In this document: positions 27,403 to 37,355 of the stretch, in pieces
How the letters are laid out: every line of letters starts with the position of its first letter
Numbering within the stretch: the first letter of the stretch is position 1
Translations under genes and position numbers: made by a program
The notes under the pieces: generated by a model
Databases searched by the model: none
Told to the model about the DNA's origin: nothing
Seen by the model: the letters and a program-made list of their open reading frames with translations, nothing else
Source of the DNA: Marivita geojedonensis
GTDB lineage: Bacteria > Pseudomonadota > Alphaproteobacteria > Rhodobacterales > Rhodobacteraceae
Assembly (NCBI RefSeq): GCF_002115805.1
Contig: NZ_JFKC01000007.1
Span: 1-64,000, forward strand
Direction: 5' to 3'
Length of the DNA stretch: 64,000 nt

Positions 27403-28455
27403 TTACTTGCGCGGAAGGAAGGCGTTCTCTTTCCAGAGCGTGTAACCGTCCCGGAAATCGTTCATGTCAGCCAGAACCTTTGCGAAGAACTCGTTACTCG
27501 CAGCTTCTTCTTCAGCCACCGCGTTCCAGGTTTCCTCGAACGTGGCGAGCATCTCGTCGGACCACTGCTTGATCTCGACACCGTTGTTTTCCACGTTGTC
27601 GATCAGAACGTCGTGCTGGATCGCCTCACCTTCGGCAAAACTGTCGGCCATCGAGGCCTTGCACGCATTCTCGATGATCGCCTTGTGCTGGTCGGTCGCC
27701 TCGTTCCAGACATCCTTGTTGATCAGCAGTTCGAAAACGGTCGCCTGCTGATGCCAGCCGGGGAAGTAGTTGTATTTGACCAGCTTGTGGAACCCGAGGC
27801 GCGCGTCGATGGCGGGCATCGAGAACTCGGTCGCGTCAATCGCGCCCTTTTCCAGTGCCGGGAAAATCTCACCGCCCGGCAGCAACGATGTCGCCACGCC
27901 CAGCTTCTGCATGACTTTGCCACCCAGACCGAAGAACCGCATCTTCAGGCCCAGAAGGTCAGCCGGTGTGTTGATCTCCTTGGCGAACCAGCCCGACGTC
28001 TCCGGTGCGATGATCGCACAGGGCAGAACGTGGACGTTATAGCCCGCCTGATCGTACATTTCCTGATACAGGCTCATACCGTTGCCGTAATAGAGCCACG
28101 CCATGTATTCGCCCGCCTCGGGGCCGAACGGTACGGCCGAGAACAGCGGCGACGCGGGGATCTTGCCCGCCCAATACCCGGCGGTGGTGTAGCCCGAATT
28201 GATCTTCCCGGTGCTCACAGCATCCAGGATTTCAAACGGATCGACCAGCTTGCCCGGCTCATAGACCTTCATCTTGAGCGTCCCGCCCGACATAAGGTCC
28301 AACTGGTCCGCCACACGCGGAATCGGTGTGCCCAGACCCGGCAACGCGGTCGAGAACGCGATCGGTGTCTTCAGCAAAAGCTTGTCGGCGGCATGTGCTG
28401 CCGGGGCTGTCAGGACAGCCGCTGCCACGGCCAGGCTGGTGAGTACGTTTTTCAT
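27403..28455 (-). CDS. TRAP transporter periplasmic substrate-binding protein (DctP family)
   Basis: A 350-residue secreted solute-binding protein. Signal peptide: KNVLTSLAVAAAVLTAPAAHA, cleavage near residue 22. The DctP domain has the landmark stretch LGLKMRFFGLGGKVMQKLGV (substrate-gating arginine in KMR) and GAIDATEFSMPAIDARLGFHKL. The EFSMP segment and overall length put it near the TakP/lactate-type DctP proteins rather than the sialic-acid type. It is the first gene of the minus-strand block (binding protein, permease, dld, aceE, aceF, lpd). The gene faces a GntR regulator, and two palindromic operator candidates lie in the 319-nt divergent gap. Confidence 0.93.
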   Translation of the reverse strand: MKNVLTSLAVAAAVLTAPAAHAADKLLLKTPIAFSTALPGLGTPIPRVADQLDLMSGGTLKMKVYEPGKLVDPFEILDAVSTGKINSGYTTAGYWAGKIPASPLFSAVPFGPEAGEYMAWLYYGNGMSLYQEMYDQAGYNVHVLPCAIIAPETSGWFAKEINTPADLLGLKMRFFGLGGKVMQKLGVATSLLPGGEIFPALEKGAIDATEFSMPAIDARLGFHKLVKYNYFPGWHQQATVFELLINKDVWNEATDQHKAIIENACKASMADSFAEGEAIQHDVLIDNVENNGVEIKQWSDEMLATFEETWNAVAEEEAASNEFFAKVLADMNDFRDGYTLWKENAFLPRK

Positions 28456-28519
28456 GTTTCCTCCTCAGGGTCGTCCGGCCTGCGCCGGGAAAAATCGCCG
28501 GGCCGTCCACCCGGGATAG

Positions 28520-28542
28520 AGTGGTTCATATTATTTACCACT
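28520..28542. promoter_or_regulatory. Inverted repeat AGTGGT-N11-ACCACT in front of the TRAP operon
   Basis: Perfect 6-bp arms (28520-28525 and 28537-28542). The right half, in the context TTATTTACCACTTG, recurs at about 28737 as TATTTTACCACTAC close to the gntR start, so both divergent promoters carry a copy. TGGT/ACCA half-sites are usual for FadR-type GntR proteins such as PdhR and LldR. Confidence 0.45.
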
Positions 28543-28623
28543 TGTTGAAATCAATCATTTCGTGACCACTCGAGGAAAGTCGGCATGGAATTACCGTTCG
28601 GAACGCAGAGGATGTTCTTGAGG

Positions 28624-28639
28624 ATTGTCAGCTGACAAT
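28624..28639. promoter_or_regulatory. 16-bp perfect palindrome ATTGTCAG/CTGACAAT in the TRAP-gntR divergent region
   Basis: The sequence is its own reverse complement over 16 bp, near the centre of the 28456-28774 intergenic region. It is the best single candidate for the operator of the adjacent FCD-type GntR regulator. The rest of this 319-nt stretch is AT-rich promoter DNA with no gene. Confidence 0.55.
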
Positions 28640-28774
28640 TTTTCAAATTGCTGATTTAATTATGATTTTTATGCAACTAAGCTATGCCTCCAGTGCATGT
28701 CTGCGACATTTTGGTTGAACGCAGAAAAGGAGCACTTATTTTACCACTACACCCCGCGACCATCAGGAAACCCG

Positions 28775-29563
28775 ATGCCGAATTCCCTCGCGAACCTCTT
28801 TGGACCGGTCGGTCACGAATCGGTGGCCGACACGATTGTTCACCACATCGAAGAACTGATCGTCTCCGGCGTCCTCAAGGACGGCACCCGCCTCCCGTCA
28901 GAGCGCGCTCTTGCGGAAGAGATGAAGGTCTCGCGCCCCAAAGTGCGCGAAGCCCTGAAGCGTCTTGAGGAAAACGGACTGATCATCGTCCGTCACGGCG
29001 AAGGCAATTTCGTTGCCCCGCTGGTCGGCTCCGCCATGTCGCCCGCGCTGGTCGATCTCTACGCACGCCATGTCACCGCGTTCGAGGATTACCTTGAATT
29101 TCGCCGCGAACAGGAAAGCTTCGCCGCCATGCTCGCGGCCGAACGCGCGACAGAAGAAGACCGCGAAATCCTCAGGGATATTGTCCACGAGCTGGAAGTG
29201 GCGCACGAAAAGGGTGACGCTGAAGCCTCTCGCGACGCCGATGTGCGCTTTCACGCTGCTATCGTCGATGCGAGCCACAACTCGCTCATGGTCCACACCA
29301 TGGCCGCGATTTACCAGCTGATGGCCCGCAACGTGTTTTACAATCGGGATTTCCTGCGGGCCATCGATGGCACAGGTGAAATGCTGATGGCGCAACACAA
29401 GGCCATCGCAGACGCCATCATCAGCGGCCAACCGGAACTGGCATCAGACGCAGCATCCGATCACATAGACTTCGTCGCGCGCAGTTTCCGCGTCGGACGC
29501 GCGCAGGATCGCCGGGAGATCGTCTCGCGCCGCCGCAAGGCGCTCCTCAGCCTGCGCGCCTGA
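28775..29563 (+). CDS. FadR/FCD-type GntR transcriptional regulator (LldR/PdhR-like)
   Basis: A 262-residue regulator. The N-terminal winged helix is of the GntR type (HHIEELIVSGVLKDGTRLPSE, then SRPKVREALKRLEENGLI and a VRHGEGNFV wing). The C-terminal FCD effector domain (about 100-240) has histidine positions suited to metal or carboxylate binding (FHAAIVDASHNSLM, SDHIDFVAR). The start at 28775 has AGGAAA upstream. Divergence from the lactate/pyruvate TRAP operon, and the family's preference for lactate, pyruvate or other carboxylates, make it the likely repressor or activator of that operon, probably relieved by lactate or pyruvate. Confidence 0.9.
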   Translation: MPNSLANLFGPVGHESVADTIVHHIEELIVSGVLKDGTRLPSERALAEEMKVSRPKVREALKRLEENGLIIVRHGEGNFVAPLVGSAMSPALVDLYARHVTAFEDYLEFRREQESFAAMLAAERATEEDREILRDIVHELEVAHEKGDAEASRDADVRFHAAIVDASHNSLMVHTMAAIYQLMARNVFYNRDFLRAIDGTGEMLMAQHKAIADAIISGQPELASDAASDHIDFVARSFRVGRAQDRREIVSRRRKALLSLRA

Positions 29564-29598
29564 GCCCCGTCACCGGGACTGCAAACAGCCCAGCGGCA

Positions 29599-30387
29599 TC
29601 ACAGATCAAACGTGGCAAACACCGGCGCGTGATCGCTCGGCTGCTCCCACCCGCGCGCTTCCCGCAAAATCCGGCTGCTGTGCGCAGCGTTCGAAATGTC
29701 CGGCGTCGCCCAGACATGATCAAGCCGCCGCCCCTTGTCCGCCGCATCCCAATCCTTTGCGCGGTAGCTCCACCAGGAATACAGCAACCCCTCCGGGATA
29801 TCCTGCCGAGTCACATCGACCCAACCACCGGCATCCTGCGTTTCGCCGAAATGCTCGACCTCGATGGGCGTATGGCTCACCACTTTCAGCAATTGTTTGT
29901 GCGACCAGACATCATCCTCACGCGGCGCGATGTTCAGATCACCCACCAGGATCGCCTTCTCCGGCCGCTCTGCATGAAACCAGTCCCGCATTTCGGTCAG
30001 GTAATCGAGCTTCTGCCCGAACTTCTCGTTCACCTCGCGGTCCGACACATCGCCGCCCGCAGGCACATAGAAGTTGTGGATCGTCACACCATTTTCCAGC
30101 CGGCCCGCCACATGGCGCGCATGGCCCAGACCGGCGAAATCCCTGTCGCCCAGATCCTCCATCGGCAGCTTCGACAGGATGGCAACGCCATTGTAGCCCT
30201 TCTGCCCCCGCGCAATCATGTGGCCATAGCCCAGCGCCTGAAACTGCTCGAGCGGGATTTTCTCCACCGGGCTCTTGCACTCCTGCAGGCACAGAACATC
30301 CGGCCCTTCCTCGGCCATCAGCTTGGCCACCAGCCCTTCGCGCAGACGGACCGAATTGATGTTCCAGGTGGCAAGGGTGAAGGGCAT
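29599..30387 (-). CDS. xthA: Exodeoxyribonuclease III (AP endonuclease, XthA family)
   Basis: A 262-residue Exo_endo_phos-fold enzyme of normal length. Metal and catalytic residues are recognisable: WNINSVR, LQECKS (catalytic Glu), VGDLNIAP, LDHVW and SDHAPV (Asp-His). It cleaves abasic sites and trims 3'-blocked ends in base-excision repair. It converges with the gntR gene (35-nt gap). Upstream, the LysR gene ends before a strong terminator, so xthA has its own promoter in the region 30388-30460. Confidence 0.96.
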   Translation of the reverse strand: MPFTLATWNINSVRLREGLVAKLMAEEGPDVLCLQECKSPVEKIPLEQFQALGYGHMIARGQKGYNGVAILSKLPMEDLGDRDFAGLGHARHVAGRLENGVTIHNFYVPAGGDVSDREVNEKFGQKLDYLTEMRDWFHAERPEKAILVGDLNIAPREDDVWSHKQLLKVVSHTPIEVEHFGETQDAGGWVDVTRQDIPEGLLYSWWSYRAKDWDAADKGRRLDHVWATPDISNAAHSSRILREARGWEQPSDHAPVFATFDL

Positions 30388-30463
30388 GACAACGCTCCGG
30401 CTGGGTTAAGGTCGCCAGACACTGCCCTCGCAAGCGTCGAGTCGCAACCCGGAAACCGGCACG

Positions 30464-30494
30464 AAAAAACGCCCCGGCTATGGCATCCGGGGCG
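30464..30494 (-). terminator. Rho-independent terminator of the LysR gene
   Basis: On the minus strand the stem CGCCCCGG / CCGGGGCG (30470-30477, 30487-30494, 9-nt loop) is followed by six U residues. Confidence 0.85.
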
Positions 30495-30529
30495 CAGAGG
30501 TTGTCTGCGAACAGACGAGGGAGGATGTA

Positions 30530-31435
30530 TTACCAGTCCTTCGGGCCCTTGTCCGCGAACTGGTGAACAAGGAAATCAATAAAGGCCCGCACCTTGGGTT
30601 GGGTAAACCGACCCGGCGGATAAACCGCATAGATGCCCTGCGTGTCGATCGGCAGGTCGGGAATGGCATCCTCGACCAAGCCTTGTTCCATGGCTTCGGC
30701 GTACAGGAACGACGGAAGATACGCGATGCCAAGACCCGCCACGCAGGCATTGAGCAGCGACTGTCCATCATTCACGGAAAGCCAACCAGCCGTGCGCACC
30801 TGGCGCTTTTCACCCGACGGCGCGGTGACTTTCCACACGTTGCCGCTCGACTGGTTCGAATAATGCAGAAGCTTGTGTTCGTTCAGATCGTCGATCCGGC
30901 GCGGACGGCCGTATTTCTCGAAATAGGACGGCGCCGCGATCATCCGCTTGGTGGTCTCGGTCAGCTTCCGCGCCCGCAGGGTGCTGTCCTCCAGCTCCCC
31001 GATCCGCACGGCCATATCGAACCCTTCGGAAATCAGCTCAACATAACGGTTGTTCAGAACCATGTTCACCGTGATATCCGGGAAATCCGACAGGAATTCG
31101 CCCAGAACCGGGGAAAGGTGGTTCACACCGAAATCTGTCGCGACACTGATCCGCAGCAGACCTGACGGTGCGGATTGCATGGAGGTCACAAGCGCGTCCG
31201 CCTCACCGGCATCGTTCAGCACCCGGCGGGCGCGGTCATAATAGGCAAGGCCGATTTCGGTCGGGCTCACACGCCGCGTCGTCCGGTTCAAAAGCCGCGC
31301 ACCAAGCCGCGCCTCAAGGCTCGAGACATGCTTGGACACCGCAGATTTCGAAATGCCCATCTTCTTGGCCGCGTCGGTAAAGCCGCCCTGATCCACAACC
31401 GTGGCAAAGGCCTCCATTTCGGTAAGACGGTCCAT
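30530..31435 (-). CDS. LysR-family transcriptional regulator
   Basis: A 301-residue LTTR. The N-terminal helix-turn-helix is clear (FTDAAKKMGISKSAVSKHVSSLEARLGARLLNRTTRRVSPTE in pieces across residues 17-55), followed by a type 2 periplasmic-binding-like effector domain. Overall it resembles the DsdC/AaeR-like LTTR group with an acidic linker. The start has GAGGAAAACGT upstream. The neighbouring genes do not show an obvious divergent target; it lies alone between xthA and the DJ-1 gene, each separated by terminators. The inducer is unknown. Confidence 0.92.
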   Translation of the reverse strand: MDRLTEMEAFATVVDQGGFTDAAKKMGISKSAVSKHVSSLEARLGARLLNRTTRRVSPTEIGLAYYDRARRVLNDAGEADALVTSMQSAPSGLLRISVATDFGVNHLSPVLGEFLSDFPDITVNMVLNNRYVELISEGFDMAVRIGELEDSTLRARKLTETTKRMIAAPSYFEKYGRPRRIDDLNEHKLLHYSNQSSGNVWKVTAPSGEKRQVRTAGWLSVNDGQSLLNACVAGLGIAYLPSFLYAEAMEQGLVEDAIPDLPIDTQGIYAVYPPGRFTQPKVRAFIDFLVHQFADKGPKDW

Positions 31436-31556
31436 ACGTTTTCCTCGTGTTTCGTTGAGGTGGGTATGACCGTCAAATCAGGCTCAACTTTGGCACAGTG
31501 CCGACAATATCTGGGTTTTGTTGGGCAATGTCGTGCAACCGGAAACAGCAGGACAA

Positions 31557-31588
31557 CAAAAAAGCCGGGCGGCAAACCCGGCTTTTTT
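31557..31588 (-). terminator. Rho-independent terminator downstream of the DJ-1/PfpI gene
   Basis: Stem AGCCGGG / CCCGGCT (31563-31569, 31577-31583) with a 7-nt loop and flanking A/T runs on both sides. On the minus strand it ends the DJ-1 transcript. Confidence 0.88.
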
Positions 31589-31606
31589 CCATGAAACGCA
31601 AGCCGT

Positions 31607-32167
31607 TTACGCCGCCTTGCGCCGATGCGCGCCTTCTTCGATCTCTTCCACGATCTTCGACACGAACACCTTGAGGTCTCCCGGTTGTCGGCTCGTGATG
31701 ATGCCTTGATCCACGACAACCGCTTCGTCCTTCCAGGCAGCGCCCGCGTTGATCACATCCGTCTTGATCGAATGGTACGAGGTCGCGTCACGACCCTTCA
31801 GGATACCGGCCTCGACCAGCACCCACGGCGCGTGACAGACAGCGGCGATGGTCTTGCCCTGATCGTGAAAGGCTTTCACCAGTTCCAGCACGTCCTCATC
31901 GACGCGCAGCAGGTCCGGGTTGATCTGACCTCCGGGAATAACAAGCGCGTCATAGTCTTCAACCGACACGTCCGAGATCTTCGCATCCGCCTCGGCCTCA
32001 CGACCCCAGTCGCTGCCTTCCCAACCCTTGATGGCATTACCAACCGGCGTCGCCACATGCAGCTTCGCTCCCTTGGCGCGCAATTGGTCGCGTGGGAATT
32101 CCAGTTCGGATTGCTCGAACCCGTGGGTCGAAATGAGCAGGATTTTTGCGTCACTGATTACAGGCAT
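31607..32167 (-). CDS. DJ-1/PfpI family protein (type-1 glutamine amidotransferase-like)
   Basis: A 186-residue DJ-1/PfpI-superfamily protein of normal length. The nucleophile elbow is IAAVCHAPWVLVEAG with the catalytic cysteine before His, and Glu is available in HGFEQSELEFP. Members act as deglycases, glyoxalases or chaperones; PfpI relatives were first called proteases. The start at 32167 has a perfect AGGAGG; a longer frame adds 14 residues without support. Its function is not settled by sequence alone. Confidence 0.92.
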   Translation of the reverse strand: MPVISDAKILLISTHGFEQSELEFPRDQLRAKGAKLHVATPVGNAIKGWEGSDWGREAEADAKISDVSVEDYDALVIPGGQINPDLLRVDEDVLELVKAFHDQGKTIAAVCHAPWVLVEAGILKGRDATSYHSIKTDVINAGAAWKDEAVVVDQGIITSRQPGDLKVFVSKIVEEIEEGAHRRKAA

Positions 32168-32198
32168 TGTAGGCCTCCTGATGTGTTGAATGTCCAAT

Positions 32199-32215
32199 CG
32201 GGGCCGCATGCCCCG
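32199..32215. terminator. Short GC hairpin 3' of fadH
   Basis: Arms CGGGGC / GCCCCG (32199-32204, 32210-32215, 5-nt loop) lie about 40 nt past the fadH stop on the minus strand. No U-run follows, so it is weak as a terminator. Confidence 0.35.
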
Positions 32216-32255
32216 CCGTCTGACCTCTCAACGCATCGCGCGCCGCTGCCGTTCC

Positions 32256-34304
<2,049 letters not shown>

Positions 34305-34309
34305 TCACC

Positions 34310-34334
34310 TGACACGGGCGAAGTTGACGTGTCA
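34310..34334. repeat. Inverted repeat upstream of fadH
   Basis: Perfect 7-bp arms TGACACG / CGTGTCA with an 11-nt spacer, between the fadH start and the upstream flavoprotein stop. It could be an operator of fadH or an mRNA-end hairpin of the upstream gene. Confidence 0.3.
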
Positions 34335-34349
34335 CGCCCCAACGTCACG

Positions 34350-35531
34350 TCACGGCCGGTCGTATTCCGCTGCGTGACGCCCCGCCCAAAGCCCCGTGGC
34401 GAAACAGGCGGTCAGCAGATAGCCCCCCGTCGGCGCGTCCCAATCGAGCATCTCGCCCGCGCAGAACGTGCCGGGCCTGTCCCTGAGCATGAGGGTTTCG
34501 TCCAATGCTTCGAAGGACACACCGCCCGCAGTCGAGATCGCTTCATCCATTGGACGCAGCCCGGCGTGCCGGATGGGCACGGCCTTGATCACCTGCGCCA
34601 GAGCACTTGGGTCATCCGGCAAGGGATGCACAAACTCCCGCAGAATGGCCTGCGCCGCAGCGGACAGTTTCAGCACCCGGCGAAGATGGTTAGACAGGCT
34701 CGCTTTGCCTTTTGGTTTCGAAAGACGATCCGCCACCGCCTCAAGGCTCAGGTCCGGCAGGAGGTCCAGCGTCAACGCCGCCCCCTCGCGCAAGGACGGG
34801 GCCAGCGGATAGACACCACCGCCTTCCAAACCGCGTTTCGAGATCACCGCCTCGCCGCGTGAGACCTGATCGCCCGCGTAAAGGGAGATGCCTTTTAACG
34901 GCGCACCGAAATGCCGGGGCATATGGTCCGACCAATCCACCACCAAACCCACATTCGACGGCTGGAACGGCGTGACCTTGATCCCTTTCGCTGCGAAACG
35001 GTCGGCCCATTGGCCATCCGATCCCAGCCGCGCCCAGCTTGCACCGCCAAGGGCAAAGACCGTCACGCGCGGGGTCAGGACGCGGGTGCCTTCGGGAGTG
35101 TCGAACTGCAAGGCGTTCTTGTCCCAGTCCACCCAACGCCAGCGCGTGTGTCGGTAAAGCCCCAGGCCGTCCAGCCGATCCAGCCACGCTCTGAGGAGTG
35201 GTGACGCCTTCATCGCATTTGGAAACAGCCGACCGGTTGAGCCGGTAAAGGTGGTCTGACCCAAACCTTCGGTCCAGGCCTTCACTTCCTCAGGTCCAAA
35301 GGCCCGAAGGCAACTGCGCAGGGTCGGGTGCAGCCCGGTTCCATAGGCCGCAAGAAACGGCCCAAACGCCTGCATCTTTGTCAGGTTCAGCCCGGACTTC
35401 CCCGCCATGAGGAACTTTCGCCCAATGGACGGCTTGGCCTCGACCAGCGTCACCGTGCGCCCCGCGCTCAGCAGCGCTTCTGCAGCCATCAGCCCCGCAG
35501 GGCCGCCGCCGATTACGAGCGCATCGGTCAT
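34350..35531 (-). CDS. HI0933/YhiN-type flavoprotein (TIGR03862-like NAD(P)/FAD-dependent oxidoreductase)
   Basis: A 393-residue flavoprotein. N-terminal Rossmann motif: ALVIGGGPAGLMAAEALL, then a VEAKPSIGRKFLMAGKSGLN block. C-terminal part: GTFCAGEMLDWDAPTGGYLLTACFATGLWAG, which is typical of the HI0933 family. No clear substrate is known; some members were proposed to act on tRNA or quinones. It is translationally coupled to the MscS gene: its ATG at 35531 overlaps the MscS stop by four nucleotides. Confidence 0.88.
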   Translation of the reverse strand: MTDALVIGGGPAGLMAAEALLSAGRTVTLVEAKPSIGRKFLMAGKSGLNLTKMQAFGPFLAAYGTGLHPTLRSCLRAFGPEEVKAWTEGLGQTTFTGSTGRLFPNAMKASPLLRAWLDRLDGLGLYRHTRWRWVDWDKNALQFDTPEGTRVLTPRVTVFALGGASWARLGSDGQWADRFAAKGIKVTPFQPSNVGLVVDWSDHMPRHFGAPLKGISLYAGDQVSRGEAVISKRGLEGGGVYPLAPSLREGAALTLDLLPDLSLEAVADRLSKPKGKASLSNHLRRVLKLSAAAQAILREFVHPLPDDPSALAQVIKAVPIRHAGLRPMDEAISTAGGVSFEALDETLMLRDRPGTFCAGEMLDWDAPTGGYLLTACFATGLWAGRHAAEYDRP

Positions 35532-36856
35532 TCCACCGCTGGAGCATTGCGCATTTTTATCACGCGATGCGGATACGGGATTTCGATGTTATGCGCCTTG
35601 AGCGCGTTCCAGATCAGGAACAGCACGTCGGACGCGTATTTGTTTTTGCCGTCATCGATCCCATTGACCCAGAACTCGACGCCAAAATCAATGCCGCTGT
35701 CACCAAAGCCGCGCAGCTCTACATCGGGCGGTTCCGGTGATTGCAAAACGCCGGGATGTTTTGAAACCGCTTCAACGATGATGTCGGGAACGAGATTGAT
35801 GTCGGTGTCGTAGCTGACCGAAAACGCCACTTCGAGCCGGTTTGCGCTTCCCTGATCCGAATAGTTGATCACGCGGGTGGTGATGAAATCCTCGTTCGGC
35901 ACCACGATCCAGCGCCCGTCAAAGGTTTCCAGGATCATCGCGCGGGCGGTTGTCCTGACGATGGTGCCCGATTCACCGTTGTCCAGCTCGACATAGTCTC
36001 CGACCGTCGCCTGTCCCTCGAGAAGGAGGATCACTCCGGAAATGTAGTTCGACGCAATCTTCTGAAGACCAAAACCCAGACCGACACCAATCGCACCACC
36101 CAGAACGGCGAGCGAGGTGAGGGGGATGCCCATGATGTTCATCAGCAGGATGAAGGCAAGACCGAAGATCAGCAGCTCGGCTGCCTTGGCGGCCAGCTGC
36201 CGTGTCGCCGGACGCATCTCTTCCTGTCGGTTGATGTATGACGCCGACTGGTCATTCGACCAGCGCCCGAGCCAGAACAGGATCGCGCCGGCGATCACAC
36301 CACGCAGGAGCGCCATGACCGAGAACGAGATGTTCCCAAGCTGGATAATCGTCTCGTTCAAACGTTCGGTCAGCACATCGAGCAGACCCACGGCATAAAG
36401 CGCCATCGCTGGCAGCAGAACATATTTGCCAAGGAGTTTGAGGAACGGATCGCTGACCAGATCGCGCACAAATATGCGGGCGGCGATGAGCAGGAACACG
36501 CGTTTGCCAAAGGCGATGACGCTGCCCGTGCCAAAGACCGACCGGATGACCTGTTCCCCGATCGCTGCGAACGCGTAGGCAAAGACCGCCATCAACAGCG
36601 GAATGAACAGCAGGAGAAACAGCCGGGGCTTCGTAAAGATGCTGCTGCTGTCGTCGGGTGGGGTGAGCACCCGGGTCAGCGGCTTGCGCACCCGCCGCGC
36701 CACGAACACGGCGGCCAGATACGCCACAATCAGGATTGCAAACTGAGACCAGGCCGCGGGGGACACCAACCAGGTCAGGGCGATTTCATACCCCTGCAGC
36801 GCGAACTCTGCTGCCTTGCGGACAATGGGAGGCTGCTCCGACAAATCCCATTCCAT
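35528..36856 (-). CDS. MscS-family mechanosensitive ion channel
   Basis: A 442-residue channel. Five or six predicted helices in the N-terminal half are followed by the pore helix (TM3-like GGAIGVGLGFGLQKIASNYISGVILLLEGQ) and a cytoplasmic beta domain with VGDYVELDNGESGTIVRTTARAMILETFDGRWIVVPN. Its length and extra N-terminal helices put it among the larger MscS-like channels, between MscS and MscK. It opens under membrane tension on osmotic downshift. The start at 36856 (AAGGGAAT upstream) replaces a longer frame. The stop is coupled with the downstream flavoprotein. It is divergent from the small HNH gene. Confidence 0.92.
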   Translation of the reverse strand: MEWDLSEQPPIVRKAAEFALQGYEIALTWLVSPAAWSQFAILIVAYLAAVFVARRVRKPLTRVLTPPDDSSSIFTKPRLFLLLFIPLLMAVFAYAFAAIGEQVIRSVFGTGSVIAFGKRVFLLIAARIFVRDLVSDPFLKLLGKYVLLPAMALYAVGLLDVLTERLNETIIQLGNISFSVMALLRGVIAGAILFWLGRWSNDQSASYINRQEEMRPATRQLAAKAAELLIFGLAFILLMNIMGIPLTSLAVLGGAIGVGLGFGLQKIASNYISGVILLLEGQATVGDYVELDNGESGTIVRTTARAMILETFDGRWIVVPNEDFITTRVINYSDQGSANRLEVAFSVSYDTDINLVPDIIVEAVSKHPGVLQSPEPPDVELRGFGDSGIDFGVEFWVNGIDDGKNKYASDVLFLIWNALKAHNIEIPYPHRVIKMRNAPAVE

Positions 36857-36947
36857 ACCGATTCCCTTGAAATACCGCTGTACCGTGTCAGCTAGATGCC
36901 CTGACCACCGCCCTTGCACAAGTCTTGCGCACCGGAGCGCCCACCCC

Positions 36948-37253
36948 GTGTCCGACCCTGATCCGATCTGTCCACTGTGCCTGCGCCCGATCCCTCGGGG
37001 CGTGAAGCAAAGCCAGCATCACCTGATCCCCAAGCTGAAAGGAGGAAAGGGAGGGCCGACGATTCTGATCCATCAGATCTGCCACAATGAGATTCACGCA
37101 ACGCTGACCGAGGCCGAGCTTGCGCGCGACTTCAACACACCCGAGGCGCTGCGGACACATCCGAGATTGTCGGTTTTCTTTACCTGGGTCGCCAAGCGCC
37201 CCCCCGAGTTTCACAGCCGCAGCGCGGGTGGACGGCGCAGGCGCAAGAGATAG
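36948..37253 (+). CDS. Small HNH endonuclease-like protein
   Basis: A 101-residue protein with a single HNH domain: CPLCLRPIP (first CxxC), QHHLIPK with the catalytic histidine, GGKGGP, and HQICHNEIHATLTE for the second zinc and metal site. Start is GTG at 36948, with GGAG 9 nt upstream; no ATG is suitable. The basic tail SAGGRRRRKR could bind nucleic acid. There is no methylase, phage gene or toxin partner nearby, so restriction or mobile-intron roles are not supported; such stand-alone HNH genes are common in alphaproteobacteria and have no known role. A tandem palindrome array begins at its stop. Confidence 0.82.
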   Translation: MSDPDPICPLCLRPIPRGVKQSQHHLIPKLKGGKGGPTILIHQICHNEIHATLTEAELARDFNTPEALRTHPRLSVFFTWVAKRPPEFHSRSAGGRRRRKR

Positions 37254-37305
37254 GACCAGAACGGTCCTAATGTTTCGCGCGCGAAACATTGAGTCCGGTC
37301 CGGAC
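37251..37305. repeat. Tandem palindrome array at the HNH gene stop
   Basis: Three inverted repeats in a row from the stop codon: TAGGACC / GGTCCTA (37251-37269, overlapping TAG), a perfect 22-bp palindrome with arms AATGTTTCGCG / CGCGAAACATT (37269-37290), and GTCCGG-T-CCGGAC (37293-37305). The converging VOC gene's side adds shorter ones (GATTT-GCA-AAATC, 37324-37336). No U-tract. Confidence 0.85.
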
Positions 37306-37355
37306 CTATTAAGGGATTGTTAAGATTTGCAAAATCGCCACGTCTCGAGTGGTTT

